DNA of 64,000 nt, taken from positions 5,440,001 to 5,504,000 of the forward strand of contig NZ_CP031455.1 in NCBI RefSeq assembly GCF_003391135.1. Reading direction: 5' to 3'. This DNA is from Streptoverticillium olivoreticuli subsp. olivoreticuli. Lineage in GTDB: Bacteria; Actinomycetota; Actinomycetes; Streptomycetales; Streptomycetaceae. Each line of letters opens with the position of its first letter. Position 1 is the stretch's first letter. The notes below the pieces were generated by a model. It saw only the letters and a program-made list of their open reading frames with translations. It had not been told where the DNA came from and searched no databases. Below, in pieces: positions 45,165-52,200 of this stretch. The position numbers and the translations under genes are program-made.

Positions 45165-45203
45165 TTTGGGGTGACATCATGTGCGGGCTCTATCATCGTG
45201 GTC

Positions 45204-45845
45204 ATGGGACTCCGTGAACTCAAGAAGCAGCAGACCCGGGCCGCCCTCTCCGACACGGCCATGGGGCTCTTCGTGGAGCGCGGATTCGACCGGGTCGCGG
45301 TCGCCGAAGTGGCCCGCGCCGCAGGGGTGTCGGTCAACACCGTCTTCAATTACTTCCCCACCAAGGAGGACCTGTTCTTCGACCGGCAGGCGGAGGTCGA
45401 GGCGCACCTCGCCGAGGTCGTCCGCAACCGCCCGGACGGCAGCTCCGCCGCCGGAGCGGTCTGTGCGGACCTGCTGGCCGGGCTCGAACGCAACGAGCCG
45501 ACCCTCGCGCTGAGCGCGGAGGCGAGGACCTTCTGGCGGGTGGTCGCCGACAGCCCCGCCCTCCAGGCCCGGGGCCGCGAGATCGCCGAACGGTCCGAGG
45601 CCGCCCTCGCCGCGGCGCTGGCCGAGGAGTCGGCCGCCGGACCCGGCGACCCGCTCCCCGCCGTGCTGGCCGGTGCCATCGCCGGCGCCCACCGGGCGGT
45701 CACCGCCGAGATCCGCCGCAGGGTCGTCGCGGGCGAACCGGAGGAGAGCATCCGCGGCGCCGTCACCGGGGCCGTGGGGCGCGCCTTCGCCCTGCTCCGG
45801 CCGGGCCTCGACGGCTTCGCGGAGGGGGCGGGGAACTCCCGCTGA
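45204..45845 (+). CDS. TetR-family transcriptional regulator
   Basis: A 213-aa repressor. The helix-turn-helix is in VAVAEVARAAGVSVNTVFNYFPTKEDLF after LRELKKQQTRAALSDTAMG; the rest is the ligand-binding helical domain. The ATG at 45204 gives the usual N-terminus. Likely represses itself and the divergent glycosidase-like gene through the palindrome at 45148. Confidence 0.92.
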   Translation: MGLRELKKQQTRAALSDTAMGLFVERGFDRVAVAEVARAAGVSVNTVFNYFPTKEDLFFDRQAEVEAHLAEVVRNRPDGSSAAGAVCADLLAGLERNEPTLALSAEARTFWRVVADSPALQARGREIAERSEAALAAALAEESAAGPGDPLPAVLAGAIAGAHRAVTAEIRRRVVAGEPEESIRGAVTGAVGRAFALLRPGLDGFAEGAGNSR

Positions 45846-45849
45846 CGTG

Positions 45850-46392
45850 TGCCCGGTTCACGGGCTTGCGCCTTCAGCCCTCGGACGCCCCCCCGCAGCA
45901 CCGCGAACAGCCCCTTCGCCCGCGTGCCGTCCGGCAGTTGCCAAGGGCCGCCGACGTGGCCGGTGGCGCCCTCGAGGAGGAGGCCCGTGGCGGGCTCCAG
46001 GACGCGGTGCAGGCGGAGTTCACAGCCACCGACGGACAGTGCGGTGCCCTCCTGGTCGTCGGTGGCCGTGAAGTCCGCGGCGGCGGGGCCGTCGCCGGTG
46101 CAGGAGCGGGTGATGTCCGGGTCGGGGGTGTCGTCGACACTCTGCATCTGGGCCCGGGCCCGGCCCTCGATCAGGGCGAGCAACTGGGCCACCAGCACAG
46201 GGTCGTGGCAGCCGTCGTAGACCCAGCGCTTCCCCAGCACCCCGTGCTCCAGTGTGCCGATGAGGGCGTGGTCCGCTCCGGCGAGCGGGGCGCCGCGATA
46301 GGTGCACGGCACGAGATAGGTGACCGCGTGCGTGCTCGACGTGTCGGTGACCGCCAGGAACTCGATGTGATCCCGTCGGAGCGCATGAGTCA
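45850..46392 (-). pseudogene. Truncated maltokinase N-terminal cap-like domain gene
   Basis: On the minus strand the frame reads IEFLAVTDTS, VTYLVPCTYRGAPLAGADHA, LIGTLEHGVLGKRWVYDG, CHDPVLVAQLLALIEG and later LPDGTRAKGLFAVLRGG, clearly the maltokinase cap-like family (about 200 aa). The family's first ~40 residues are missing, and no ATG, GTG or TTG in this frame lies before the conserved part, because the frame enters the end of the quinone reductase gene. The frame also runs on past the usual end. It looks like a decayed gene left after a deletion. Confidence 0.65.
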
Positions 46393-47388
46393 GACCCGCA
46401 CCACGATCTTTCCCAGGTGCGTGTTGGACTCCATCAGACGGTGTGCGTCGGCGATCCGCTCCAGCCCGTCGAAGACCTCCGCGATCACCGGCGTCAGCGC
46501 GCCGCTCGTCAGGCCGGAGCCGATGTAGGCCGCAGCCCGCCGCCGGTAGGAGGCGTCCCGGGAGGTGATCCCGTTCGCGTGGGTGTGCACCGTCTGGGGC
46601 CAGTTCAGCGACAGTTGTACGGGGCGCGGGTCCAGAGTGCCGTAGAGGACCGCCGTGCCGCCGGGCGCCAGGGCGTCGCCGAGGGCTGCGAAGCCGGGGC
46701 CGCCGATCGCGTCGAAGGCCAGCCGCGCGCCCACGCCGCCCGTGACGCGGCGCACCTCCCGCACCAGGTCCTCGGACTCCGTGGTGATGACGTGCGCCGC
46801 GCCGAGGTCCAGCAGCCGCTGCCGCTTGGCCCCGCCGCGCGTGGTGGCGATCGGGACCGCGCCCGCGCGCAGGGCCGTCTGGATCGCGGCCGTGCCGACG
46901 CCACTGGACGCACCCGTGATCACCACGTGGTCGCCCGGGGCCAGGCCGCCGGTCTCGATCAGACCGCCGTACGCCGTGGAGTACGTGAGCCACGTCGCGG
47001 CGGACGTCACCGCGTCCACGCCGGCGGGCGCGCGGACGACGGACTCCTCGGGCAGGACGACCCGTTCGCCGTACACCCCGTGGTCACGGAAGTCGAAGTT
47101 GGCGACGGTCGTCACCGCGTCGCCGACGGCGTGCTCGGTCACGTCCGTGCCGACCGCCTCGACGACACCGGACGCCTCGTAGCCGAGCCGGGAACCCGGC
47201 AGGGTCGGCGGGTAGTAGTACGTGCCCGCACGGAAGAGGGCCTCCGCACGGTTGAGGCCGATCGCCTCGACGCGGACGAGGACCTCGCCGGGGCCGGGCT
47301 CCGCCAGCGGCACCTCCTCGACCTCGAGGACCTCGGGCCCTCCGAGCTCGTGGAACAGAACCGCCTTGGTGGTGGAAGAAGTTGTCAT
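46390..47388 (-). CDS. Zinc-independent alcohol dehydrogenase/quinone oxidoreductase
   Basis: A 332-aa medium-chain dehydrogenase of the NADPH:quinone reductase type. GroES-like domain from LFHELGGPEVLEVEEVPL, NADPH fold with VVITGASSGVGTAAIQTA and a basic residue after the second strand (TTRGGAKRQRL). It lacks structural zinc cysteines. It would reduce quinones or enones. Divergent from an AraC gene with repeats between them. Confidence 0.9.
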   Translation of the reverse strand: MTTSSTTKAVLFHELGGPEVLEVEEVPLAEPGPGEVLVRVEAIGLNRAEALFRAGTYYYPPTLPGSRLGYEASGVVEAVGTDVTEHAVGDAVTTVANFDFRDHGVYGERVVLPEESVVRAPAGVDAVTSAATWLTYSTAYGGLIETGGLAPGDHVVITGASSGVGTAAIQTALRAGAVPIATTRGGAKRQRLLDLGAAHVITTESEDLVREVRRVTGGVGARLAFDAIGGPGFAALGDALAPGGTAVLYGTLDPRPVQLSLNWPQTVHTHANGITSRDASYRRRAAAYIGSGLTSGALTPVIAEVFDGLERIADAHRLMESNTHLGKIVVRV

Positions 47389-47413
47389 GAGGCGACCGTA
47401 TGGAGCCGAGGCG

Positions 47414-47452
47414 GAGACGATCCATGTCTCAAGAGCTCACTTTTATGTCTCA
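47414..47452. promoter_or_regulatory. Candidate AraC operator
   Basis: Two exact direct copies of ATGTCTCA at 47424-47431 and 47445-47452, 21 bp apart (two helical turns), plus GAGAC at 47414 in inverted orientation to the first. Direct repeats at this spacing are what AraC-type monomers bind. It lies in the 81 bp between the two divergent genes. Confidence 0.5.
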
Positions 47453-47469
47453 TCGTCTATCGTGCCCTC

Positions 47470-48420
47470 GTGGATGTACTGAGCGATGCCATCGCCGCCA
47501 TGCGCACCGGGCGCCCTCATTCCTCGCGCACGGTCAAGCGCGCGCCCTGGGGCGTGCGTTTCCCCGAGCACGACGGCGCCGGGTTCCATGTGGTGCTCCA
47601 GGGGTCGGCGTGGCTGCTGCCGCCCGGGGGCGCCGAAGCCGTACGGCTCGGGCCCGGCGACGTCGTCTTCCTGGCCCACGGCTACGGTCACGGGCTGGCC
47701 GACCGGCTCGACACCCCGCTGGAGGACGCCAGGCCGGAGCCGGACGGCACCTGGCCCACGCTCCGGCACCACGGGCCCGTCCGCCGCGAGGACACCCTCA
47801 TGCTGTGCGGCGCCTACCGGTTGAACAAGGCGCGCGCCCACCCCCTCCTCGCCGAGCTGCCGCCCTTCATCCACATCCCGGCCCGTGTCGGCTGCCACGA
47901 ACGCCTGCGCTCCGCCGTCGAGCTGCTCGGCGCGGAACTGGCCGACCACCAGCCCGGTTCCGACGCCATCGTGTCCGCGCTCCTCGACACCCTGCTGCTG
48001 TACCTGCTGCGCACGTGGTGGCTGGAGGAGCGCCCGGACCGGACGGCCGGCTGGGCGGGCGCCCTCGGCGACCCGGCCGTCACGGCCGCGCTGCACGCCC
48101 TCCACGGCGCCCCCGCGCACCCCTGGACGGTCGAGGAGCTCGCCGCGCGGGCGGGCCTGTCCCGCGCGGCCTTCGCCCGCCGCTTCACCGCCCTGGTCGG
48201 CCGCCCTCCCCTCGCCTACCTCACCTGGTGGCGCATGACGACCGCGGGCCGCCTGCTCCGCGAGGCCGACGCCCCGCTGCGCACTGTCGCCGAACGGGCG
48301 GGATATGCCTCGGAGTTCGCCTTCGCGAAGGCGTTCAAACGGGAGTACGGGGTGGCCCCGGGGCGGTACCGCAGGCAGGGTCCGGGGGCAGGGAACGGGA
48401 AGGCCGCCGGGACGGGGTGA
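47470..48420 (+). CDS. AraC-family regulator with cupin domain
   Basis: A 316-aa activator or repressor: N-terminal cupin_6 sensing domain (FHVVLQGSAWLLPPGG, LGPGDVVFLAHGYGH) and two C-terminal helix-turn-helices (WTVEELAARAGLSRAAFARRF and RTVAERAGYASEFAFAKAFK). The GTG at 47470 opens the protein as VDVLSDAIAAMRTG, the usual N-terminus of this group. It probably controls the divergent quinone reductase. Confidence 0.92.
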   Translation: MDVLSDAIAAMRTGRPHSSRTVKRAPWGVRFPEHDGAGFHVVLQGSAWLLPPGGAEAVRLGPGDVVFLAHGYGHGLADRLDTPLEDARPEPDGTWPTLRHHGPVRREDTLMLCGAYRLNKARAHPLLAELPPFIHIPARVGCHERLRSAVELLGAELADHQPGSDAIVSALLDTLLLYLLRTWWLEERPDRTAGWAGALGDPAVTAALHALHGAPAHPWTVEELAARAGLSRAAFARRFTALVGRPPLAYLTWWRMTTAGRLLREADAPLRTVAERAGYASEFAFAKAFKREYGVAPGRYRRQGPGAGNGKAAGTG

Positions 48421-48426
48421 CGCCCC

Positions 48427-48449
48427 GGGCGGGCTCCCCGAGCCCGCCC
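48427..48449. terminator. Bidirectional hairpin terminator
   Basis: GGGCGGGCTC-CCC-GAGCCCGCCC, perfect 10-bp stem with 3-nt loop, in the 39 bp between the convergent AraC and S14 genes. Confidence 0.8.
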
Positions 48450-48459
48450 GTACGCCCCG

Positions 48460-48765
48460 CTACCAGCTCGACTTCCGCACGCCCGGCAGAAACCCCGCAT
48501 GCGCCTGCTGTCGCATGTTCACGCGCGACAGCCCGAACGTGCCCACGTAACCGCGCGGCCGCCCGTCCACCGAGTCCCGGTTGCGTACGCGCGTGGCGCT
48601 CGCGTCACGCGGCTGGCGGCGCAACTCGGCACCCGCGGCGGCGCGTTCCGTGTCGGGCGTGTGCGGGTCGCGGATGATCGCCTTCAGGATGGCCCGGCGG
48701 GCCGCGTAGCGGGCCACCGTCAGCCGGCGCTGCTCGTTCTTCGCGATCTTGCTCTTCTTCGCCAT
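48460..48765 (-). CDS. rpsN2: 30S ribosomal protein S14, zinc-independent paralogue
   Basis: A 101-aa S14 starting MAKKSKIAKNEQRRLTVARY and ending RQQAHAGFLPGVRKSSW. It lacks the CxxC zinc ribbon of the short S14 form, so it can replace it in zinc shortage. The start shares a base with the L28 stop (TGATG). It belongs to the divergent zinc-responsive set with L28, L33, L31 and S18. Confidence 0.95.
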   Translation of the reverse strand: MAKKSKIAKNEQRRLTVARYAARRAILKAIIRDPHTPDTERAAAGAELRRQPRDASATRVRNRDSVDGRPRGYVGTFGLSRVNMRQQAHAGFLPGVRKSSW

Positions 48766-49028
48766 CAGACACTCCCCCAGCTACCGCTGGGAGGTGCCCC
48801 CATCCCCCGGGCGCGGATGCGGGCCACCGCGGCCTCGATGCCGATGCTGTCGACCGTCCGGATGCCCTTCGCGCTGAGCCGCAGCCGCACATGGCGGCCC
48901 TCGCCGGGGAGCCAGTAGCGCTTGCTCTGGATGTTGGGGTCGAAGCGGCGGGCGGTGCGCCGGTGGGAGTGGGAGATGGAGTTGCCGAAGCCCGGCTTGC
49001 GGCCGGTGAGTTGGCAGTGGGCGGACAT
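48765..49028 (-). CDS. rpmB2: 50S ribosomal protein L28 paralogue with repeat-derived C-terminus
   Basis: An 87-aa L28. MSAHCQLTGRKPGFGNSISH has only the first Cys of the usual zinc-binding set, as expected for the zinc-free form. The domain should end near VARIRARG; the last residues (MGAPPSGSWGSV) are encoded by a copy of the dispersed repeat, and the stop overlaps the S14 start by one base. Transcribed away from L33 over a shared palindrome. Confidence 0.95.
   Translation of the reverse strand: MSAHCQLTGRKPGFGNSISHSHRRTARRFDPNIQSKRYWLPGEGRHVRLRLSAKGIRTVDSIGIEAAVARIRARGMGAPPSGSWGSV
48771..48802. repeat. Dispersed repeat, copy 8, inside the L28 coding region
   Basis: CTCCCCCAGC-TACC-GCTGGGAG followed by GTGCCCCC, the hairpin block seen in copies 1 and 2. 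Here it lies in the last codons of the L28 gene, just before the S14 start, so it would fold over the S14 ribosome-binding region. Confidence 0.8.
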
Positions 49029-49068
49029 GGTCAGACCTCCGGTCCTCGGGCGGCCCCTGAGAGCCTAA

Positions 49069-49095
49069 TGAAAATGGAAACCATTTCTGTATAGT
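49069..49095. promoter_or_regulatory. Candidate Zur box and L33 promoter
   Basis: AAATGG-AAA-CCATTT (49072-49086) is a perfect inverted repeat within TGAAAATGG...CCATTTCTGTA, resembling the AT-rich Zur sites upstream of C-minus ribosomal protein genes. It sits between divergent L28 and L33. TATAGT (49090-49095) is a good -10 for L33, only 7 bp from its ATG, and no Shine-Dalgarno is present, so that mRNA is probably leaderless. Confidence 0.65.
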
Positions 49096-49102
49096 AGCCC
49101 CC

Positions 49103-49267
49103 ATGGCCCGCAACGAGCTACGCCCCGTGATCAAGCTCCGGTCCACCGCGGGGACCGGCTACACCTACGTCACCCGCAAGAACCGCCGTAACGACCCCGA
49201 CCGCATGGAGCTGCGGAAGTACGACCCCGTCGTCGGTCGCCACGTCACCTTCCGAGAGGAGCGCTGA
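49103..49267 (+). CDS. rpmG2: 50S ribosomal protein L33, zinc-independent paralogue
   Basis: A 54-aa protein, MARNELRPVIKLRSTAGTGY followed by TYVTRKNRRNDPDRMELRKY. It has no Cys, so it is the C-minus form of L33. Too short for common ORF cut-offs. It starts 7 bp after a -10 box and is followed 5 bp later by L31. Confidence 0.95.
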   Translation: MARNELRPVIKLRSTAGTGYTYVTRKNRRNDPDRMELRKYDPVVGRHVTFREER

Positions 49268-49272
49268 CCCCG

Positions 49273-49530
49273 ATGAAGCCCGGAATCCACCCGCCCTACG
49301 GCCCCGTCGTCTTCCGCGACCGCGCCGCGAACCACGCCTTCCTCACCCGGTCGACCGCCACCAGCGACAAGACCGTCGAGTGGGAGGACGGCAACACCTA
49401 TCCCGTCGTCGACGTCGAGATCTCCTCGGCGAGCCACCCCTTCTACACCGGCACCGCCCGCGTCCTGGACACGGCCGGGAGGGTCGAGCGCTTCGAGCGC
49501 CGTTACGGCAAGCGGGAGGGCGGCCGGTGA
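49273..49530 (+). CDS. rpmE2: 50S ribosomal protein L31 type B
   Basis: An 85-aa L31B, MKPGIHPPYGPVVFRDRAAN, with DVEISSASHPFYTGTARVLD near the middle. The CxxC zinc site of type A is absent. It replaces the zinc form on the ribosome in zinc shortage, which frees zinc. The stop overlaps the CobW-like start (GTGA). Confidence 0.95.
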   Translation: MKPGIHPPYGPVVFRDRAANHAFLTRSTATSDKTVEWEDGNTYPVVDVEISSASHPFYTGTARVLDTAGRVERFERRYGKREGGR

Positions 49531-50702
49531 CCGGTCCGCGGCCGCTGCCCGTGGCGCTCGTCGGCGGTCTGCACTCCGACGCGCGCGTCGCCGTGGTCGA
49601 ACGGCTGCTGAACACCGTGCCGGGCAGCGTCGCGCTCCATCACGACCTGGCGACGGCCGTCACGGGAACGGTGCGCCGGACCGTACGGGACGCCTCCGGC
49701 CTCCTCGACGAGGGCGACGCCCCGCTCGTCAACGACTGCGCCTGCTGCGCGCTGCGCGAGGACCTGGTCCCCGAGCTCGAACGGCTCGCCGCCGCCGGTC
49801 ACTGCCGGCTCGCCGTCGTGGAGCTCTGGGACTCGGTCGAGCCCAAGGCGATGGCCGAGGTGGTGGCCGCCCACAGCGGGCCGGACATCCGGCTGACGGC
49901 AGTGATCACGGCCGTCGACCCGGCCCTGCTGCTGCCCGCTCTCGGCTGCGGCGACGACCTCGCCGAGGCGGGGCTGGCGGCCGCCGCGTCGGACCAGCGG
50001 ACGGTCGCGGACACCTTCGCGCGGCAGCTGGAGTACGCGCCGGTGCTGGCGGTGGTGGAGGGGAGCGGGGGGCCGGACGCCACACCCCCCGCGGACGCCG
50101 CCGACTTCGCCCTGCTCGACCAGCTCGTCCCCACGGCCCACCGCGTTCCGGTCGATTCCGTCGAGCTGGCGGCCGCCGCGGTCGCGGGGTTCGACGTGGA
50201 GGCCGCGGCCGCCCGGCAGCACCCCGCCTGCGCGCTGCTGCCGCAGGCCGCCGACGCGGACGGGGTCACCACGCTCGTCTGGCACCGGCACCGGCCGTTC
50301 CACCCGGGGCGGCTGTACGACGCGCTGGAGGACCTCACGTGCGCCGCGGCGCGCAGCCGGGGTCGGTTCTGGCTCGCGGACCGCCCGGACACCCTGCTGT
50401 CCTGGGATGCGGCCGGGGGCGCCCTGTGCGTCGAGAACGCCGGGCCGTGGCTGGCCGCACTGCCGGACGCCGCCTGGGAGATGGTGCCCGCGACCCGCCG
50501 GGTGGCCGCCGCGCTGGACTGGCACCCCGAGCACGGCGACCGCGCGCAGTACCTCACCTTCACCTCGCCCGGGCTCGACGGAGAAGCGCTCGCCTCGCTG
50601 CTGGAGTCGTGCCTGCTGACCGATGCCGAATTCGCGGCGGGTCCTGACACCTGGCGCTGTCTGTCCGGCGCATTCGACGAACTCCTCGACCCGGTTTCCT
50701 GA
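49527..50702 (+). CDS. CobW/COG0523-like metallochaperone, P-loop degenerate
   Basis: A 391-aa protein with the COG0523 plan: CxCC-type metal motif NDCACCALREDL, a WDSVEPKAMAEVV segment where family members have ExxG/SGxxDP, and a CobW C-terminal domain (LVWHRHRPFHPGRLYDAL, RGRFWLADRPD). The N-terminus reads VALVGGLHSDARVAVVERLL where GFLGAGKTTLLN is expected, so the GTP-binding Lys and Gly residues are lost. It may bind metal without GTPase activity. Coupled to L31 by a 4-nt overlap, thus part of the zinc regulon. Confidence 0.85.
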   Translation: MTGPRPLPVALVGGLHSDARVAVVERLLNTVPGSVALHHDLATAVTGTVRRTVRDASGLLDEGDAPLVNDCACCALREDLVPELERLAAAGHCRLAVVELWDSVEPKAMAEVVAAHSGPDIRLTAVITAVDPALLLPALGCGDDLAEAGLAAAASDQRTVADTFARQLEYAPVLAVVEGSGGPDATPPADAADFALLDQLVPTAHRVPVDSVELAAAAVAGFDVEAAAARQHPACALLPQAADADGVTTLVWHRHRPFHPGRLYDALEDLTCAAARSRGRFWLADRPDTLLSWDAAGGALCVENAGPWLAALPDAAWEMVPATRRVAAALDWHPEHGDRAQYLTFTSPGLDGEALASLLESCLLTDAEFAAGPDTWRCLSGAFDELLDPVS

Positions 50703-50761
50703 TCACCGGCCGAACACCCGGTCGACCGGCAACCGATCAACGACCAGAAAAGGCAATGCTC

Positions 50762-51004
50762 ATGCCCCGCCGTCCCGATCACCGCAAGAACCTCAAACCC
50801 CGTCCCAATCCCCTGGAAACAGCGGGCATCACATACATCGACTACAAAGACACCGATCTGCTGCGGAAGTTCATTTCGGACCGCGGGAAGATCCGCAGCC
50901 GCCGCGTGACCCGGGTCACCGCCCAACAGCAGCGACAACTCTCCCGGGCGATCAAAAACGCCCGGGAGATGGCCCTGCTTCCGTATTCGGGCACCGGGAA
51001 GTAG
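50762..51004 (+). CDS. rpsR2: 30S ribosomal protein S18 paralogue
   Basis: An 80-aa S18, MPRRPDHRKNLKPRPNPLET and IDYKDTDLLRKFISDRGKIR. The ATG at 50762 is preferred over 50756 as AAAAGG lies 8 nt before it. Zinc-free variant with no N-terminal Cys. Last gene of the operon L33-L31-CobW-like-S18. Confidence 0.95.
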   Translation: MPRRPDHRKNLKPRPNPLETAGITYIDYKDTDLLRKFISDRGKIRSRRVTRVTAQQQRQLSRAIKNAREMALLPYSGTGK

Positions 51005-51022
51005 TGAAGTCGGCACCGTAAG

Positions 51023-51032
51023 TGCACGTGCA
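51023..51032. promoter_or_regulatory. Palindrome TGCACGTGCA upstream of the DUF397 gene
   Basis: Perfect 10-bp palindrome, ~100 bp before the DUF397 start, with half-like copies nearby (TCATGCA, GGCACATGA). The same 10-mer recurs at 51975-51984 before the WhiJ-like gene. Confidence 0.5.
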
Positions 51033-51134
51033 TCGGCTCATGCAGAGGCACATGAACGGAGCTATGATCCGGAGTAGTTGTCATCCCCACCATTCGTGCC
51101 GGGGTGCCCCCTGCGAATACTCCGGGAGAGACCT

Positions 51135-51374
51135 GTGCCTCACGCGTACAACGGCATGGCTGCCACGGATCTCGACGGCGTGGTCTGGCGCAAGAGCCGG
51201 CACTCCAACTCGCAGGGATCGTGCGTGGAGTTCGCGAAGCTGCCGGACGGCGGGATCGCCATGCGCAATTCCCGTCATCCGGACGGTCCGGCGCTCGTCT
51301 ACACGCCGGCGGAGATCGAGGCCATGCTGCTGGGCGTCAAGGACGGCGAATTCGACTATCTGATCGCCGACTGA
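51135..51374 (+). CDS. DUF397-family small protein
   Basis: A 79-aa protein with the family pattern VVWRKSRHSNSQGSCVEFA, then MRNSRHPDGPALVYTPAEIE. DUF397 proteins act with WhiJ-type regulators in development and antibiotic control. The GTG at 51135 is taken because GGGAGAG stands just upstream. Convergent with the ATPase gene. Confidence 0.9.
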   Translation: MPHAYNGMAATDLDGVVWRKSRHSNSQGSCVEFAKLPDGGIAMRNSRHPDGPALVYTPAEIEAMLLGVKDGEFDYLIAD

Positions 51375-51393
51375 GCGCCCCCCGTGGCAGCGC

Positions 51394-51888
51394 TCAGTCG
51401 CGATCCCGCGGCAGCCTGAACAGCGCCCAGACCACCTTCCCCCGCAGCGCGCCGGCCAGCGGGTGCCAGCCCCAGGTGTCGCTGAAGGAGTCCACCAGGA
51501 GGAGTCCGCGCCCGCACTCCGCGGAGGCGTCGGCCTCGCCCGCGACGGGGCTCTCCTCGCTGGGGTCCCGCACCGCGCACACCAGACGCGACGTCCAGCG
51601 CATCAGGTGCAGCCGTACGGGCGGCTCGTACTCCGTGCCGACGAGCTCGGCCGGAAGGGCGTAGCGCATGGAGTTGGTGACCAACTCCGAGACGACGAGC
51701 GCCACATCGTCGAAGAGCCCGGGGAGGTCCCACTGCTGGAGCGTGGTCCTCGTGAACCGCCGCGCCGTCCTGACCGCCTCGAACCGGGGCGGCAGCACAC
51801 AGGAAGCGGAGCTGGAGACGGCTGATGGGGCGATCGGTGGCAGCCCTCGCCACAGGGGGGAGAGCACAGTCGATCCTTCGGTACCCAT
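51394..51888 (-). CDS. Anti-sigma-factor-like ATP-binding protein (HATPase_c_2)
   Basis: A 164-aa GHKL-fold protein of the RsbW/SpoIIAB type: N box VALVVSELVTNSMRYAL, G1 VCAVRDPSEESPV, G2 AECGRGLLLVDSFS. AGGAG precedes the ATG by 9 nt. It may phosphorylate an anti-anti-sigma factor or act in the WhiJ-like module. No sigma factor is adjacent. Confidence 0.9.
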   Translation of the reverse strand: MGTEGSTVLSPLWRGLPPIAPSAVSSSASCVLPPRFEAVRTARRFTRTTLQQWDLPGLFDDVALVVSELVTNSMRYALPAELVGTEYEPPVRLHLMRWTSRLVCAVRDPSEESPVAGEADASAECGRGLLLVDSFSDTWGWHPLAGALRGKVVWALFRLPRDRD

Positions 51889-52200
51889 CCGAGGCACTCC
51901 TGGCAATCGTGGACGTGACATGCACGTGTGCGTTCCCCATGGTTCCCAATGCGGATGGCGGATGCAAGGGCAGATGCACGTGCACGTGGGGGTTTTGGGG
52001 GCGCACGCTCCGGTAAGGGAGCAATTCTTCCTACGCCCTCCTGCGTACGGTGTCCGGACTGCCACTGCCTCCGTAATCGGATGCACACTCAACGGAGCCC
52101 GGAGGTGGCAGACTTCGGCGCCGGGGGTAGCGGGGGTCGCCCCGGGAGGGTGCGGAAGCGGCACGACCGGGTAGGGACCGGAAAAGGAGGAGTCGCGAAG
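51889..52200. promoter_or_regulatory. Divergent control region of the WhiJ-like module
   Basis: A 312-bp region without gene between the ATPase and helix-turn-helix genes. It contains TGCACGTGCA (51975-51984) followed directly by CGTG, a close variant TGCACGTGTG (51921-51930), and other TGC/GCA-rich bits. These are likely operator sites. The strong AAGGAGG (52184-52190) belongs to the downstream gene. Confidence 0.5.

Noticed and set aside
49527..50702. Reading the zinc-operon gene as an ordinary CobW GTPase
   Set aside because: The P-loop is not present, so a GTPase label would be unsupported.
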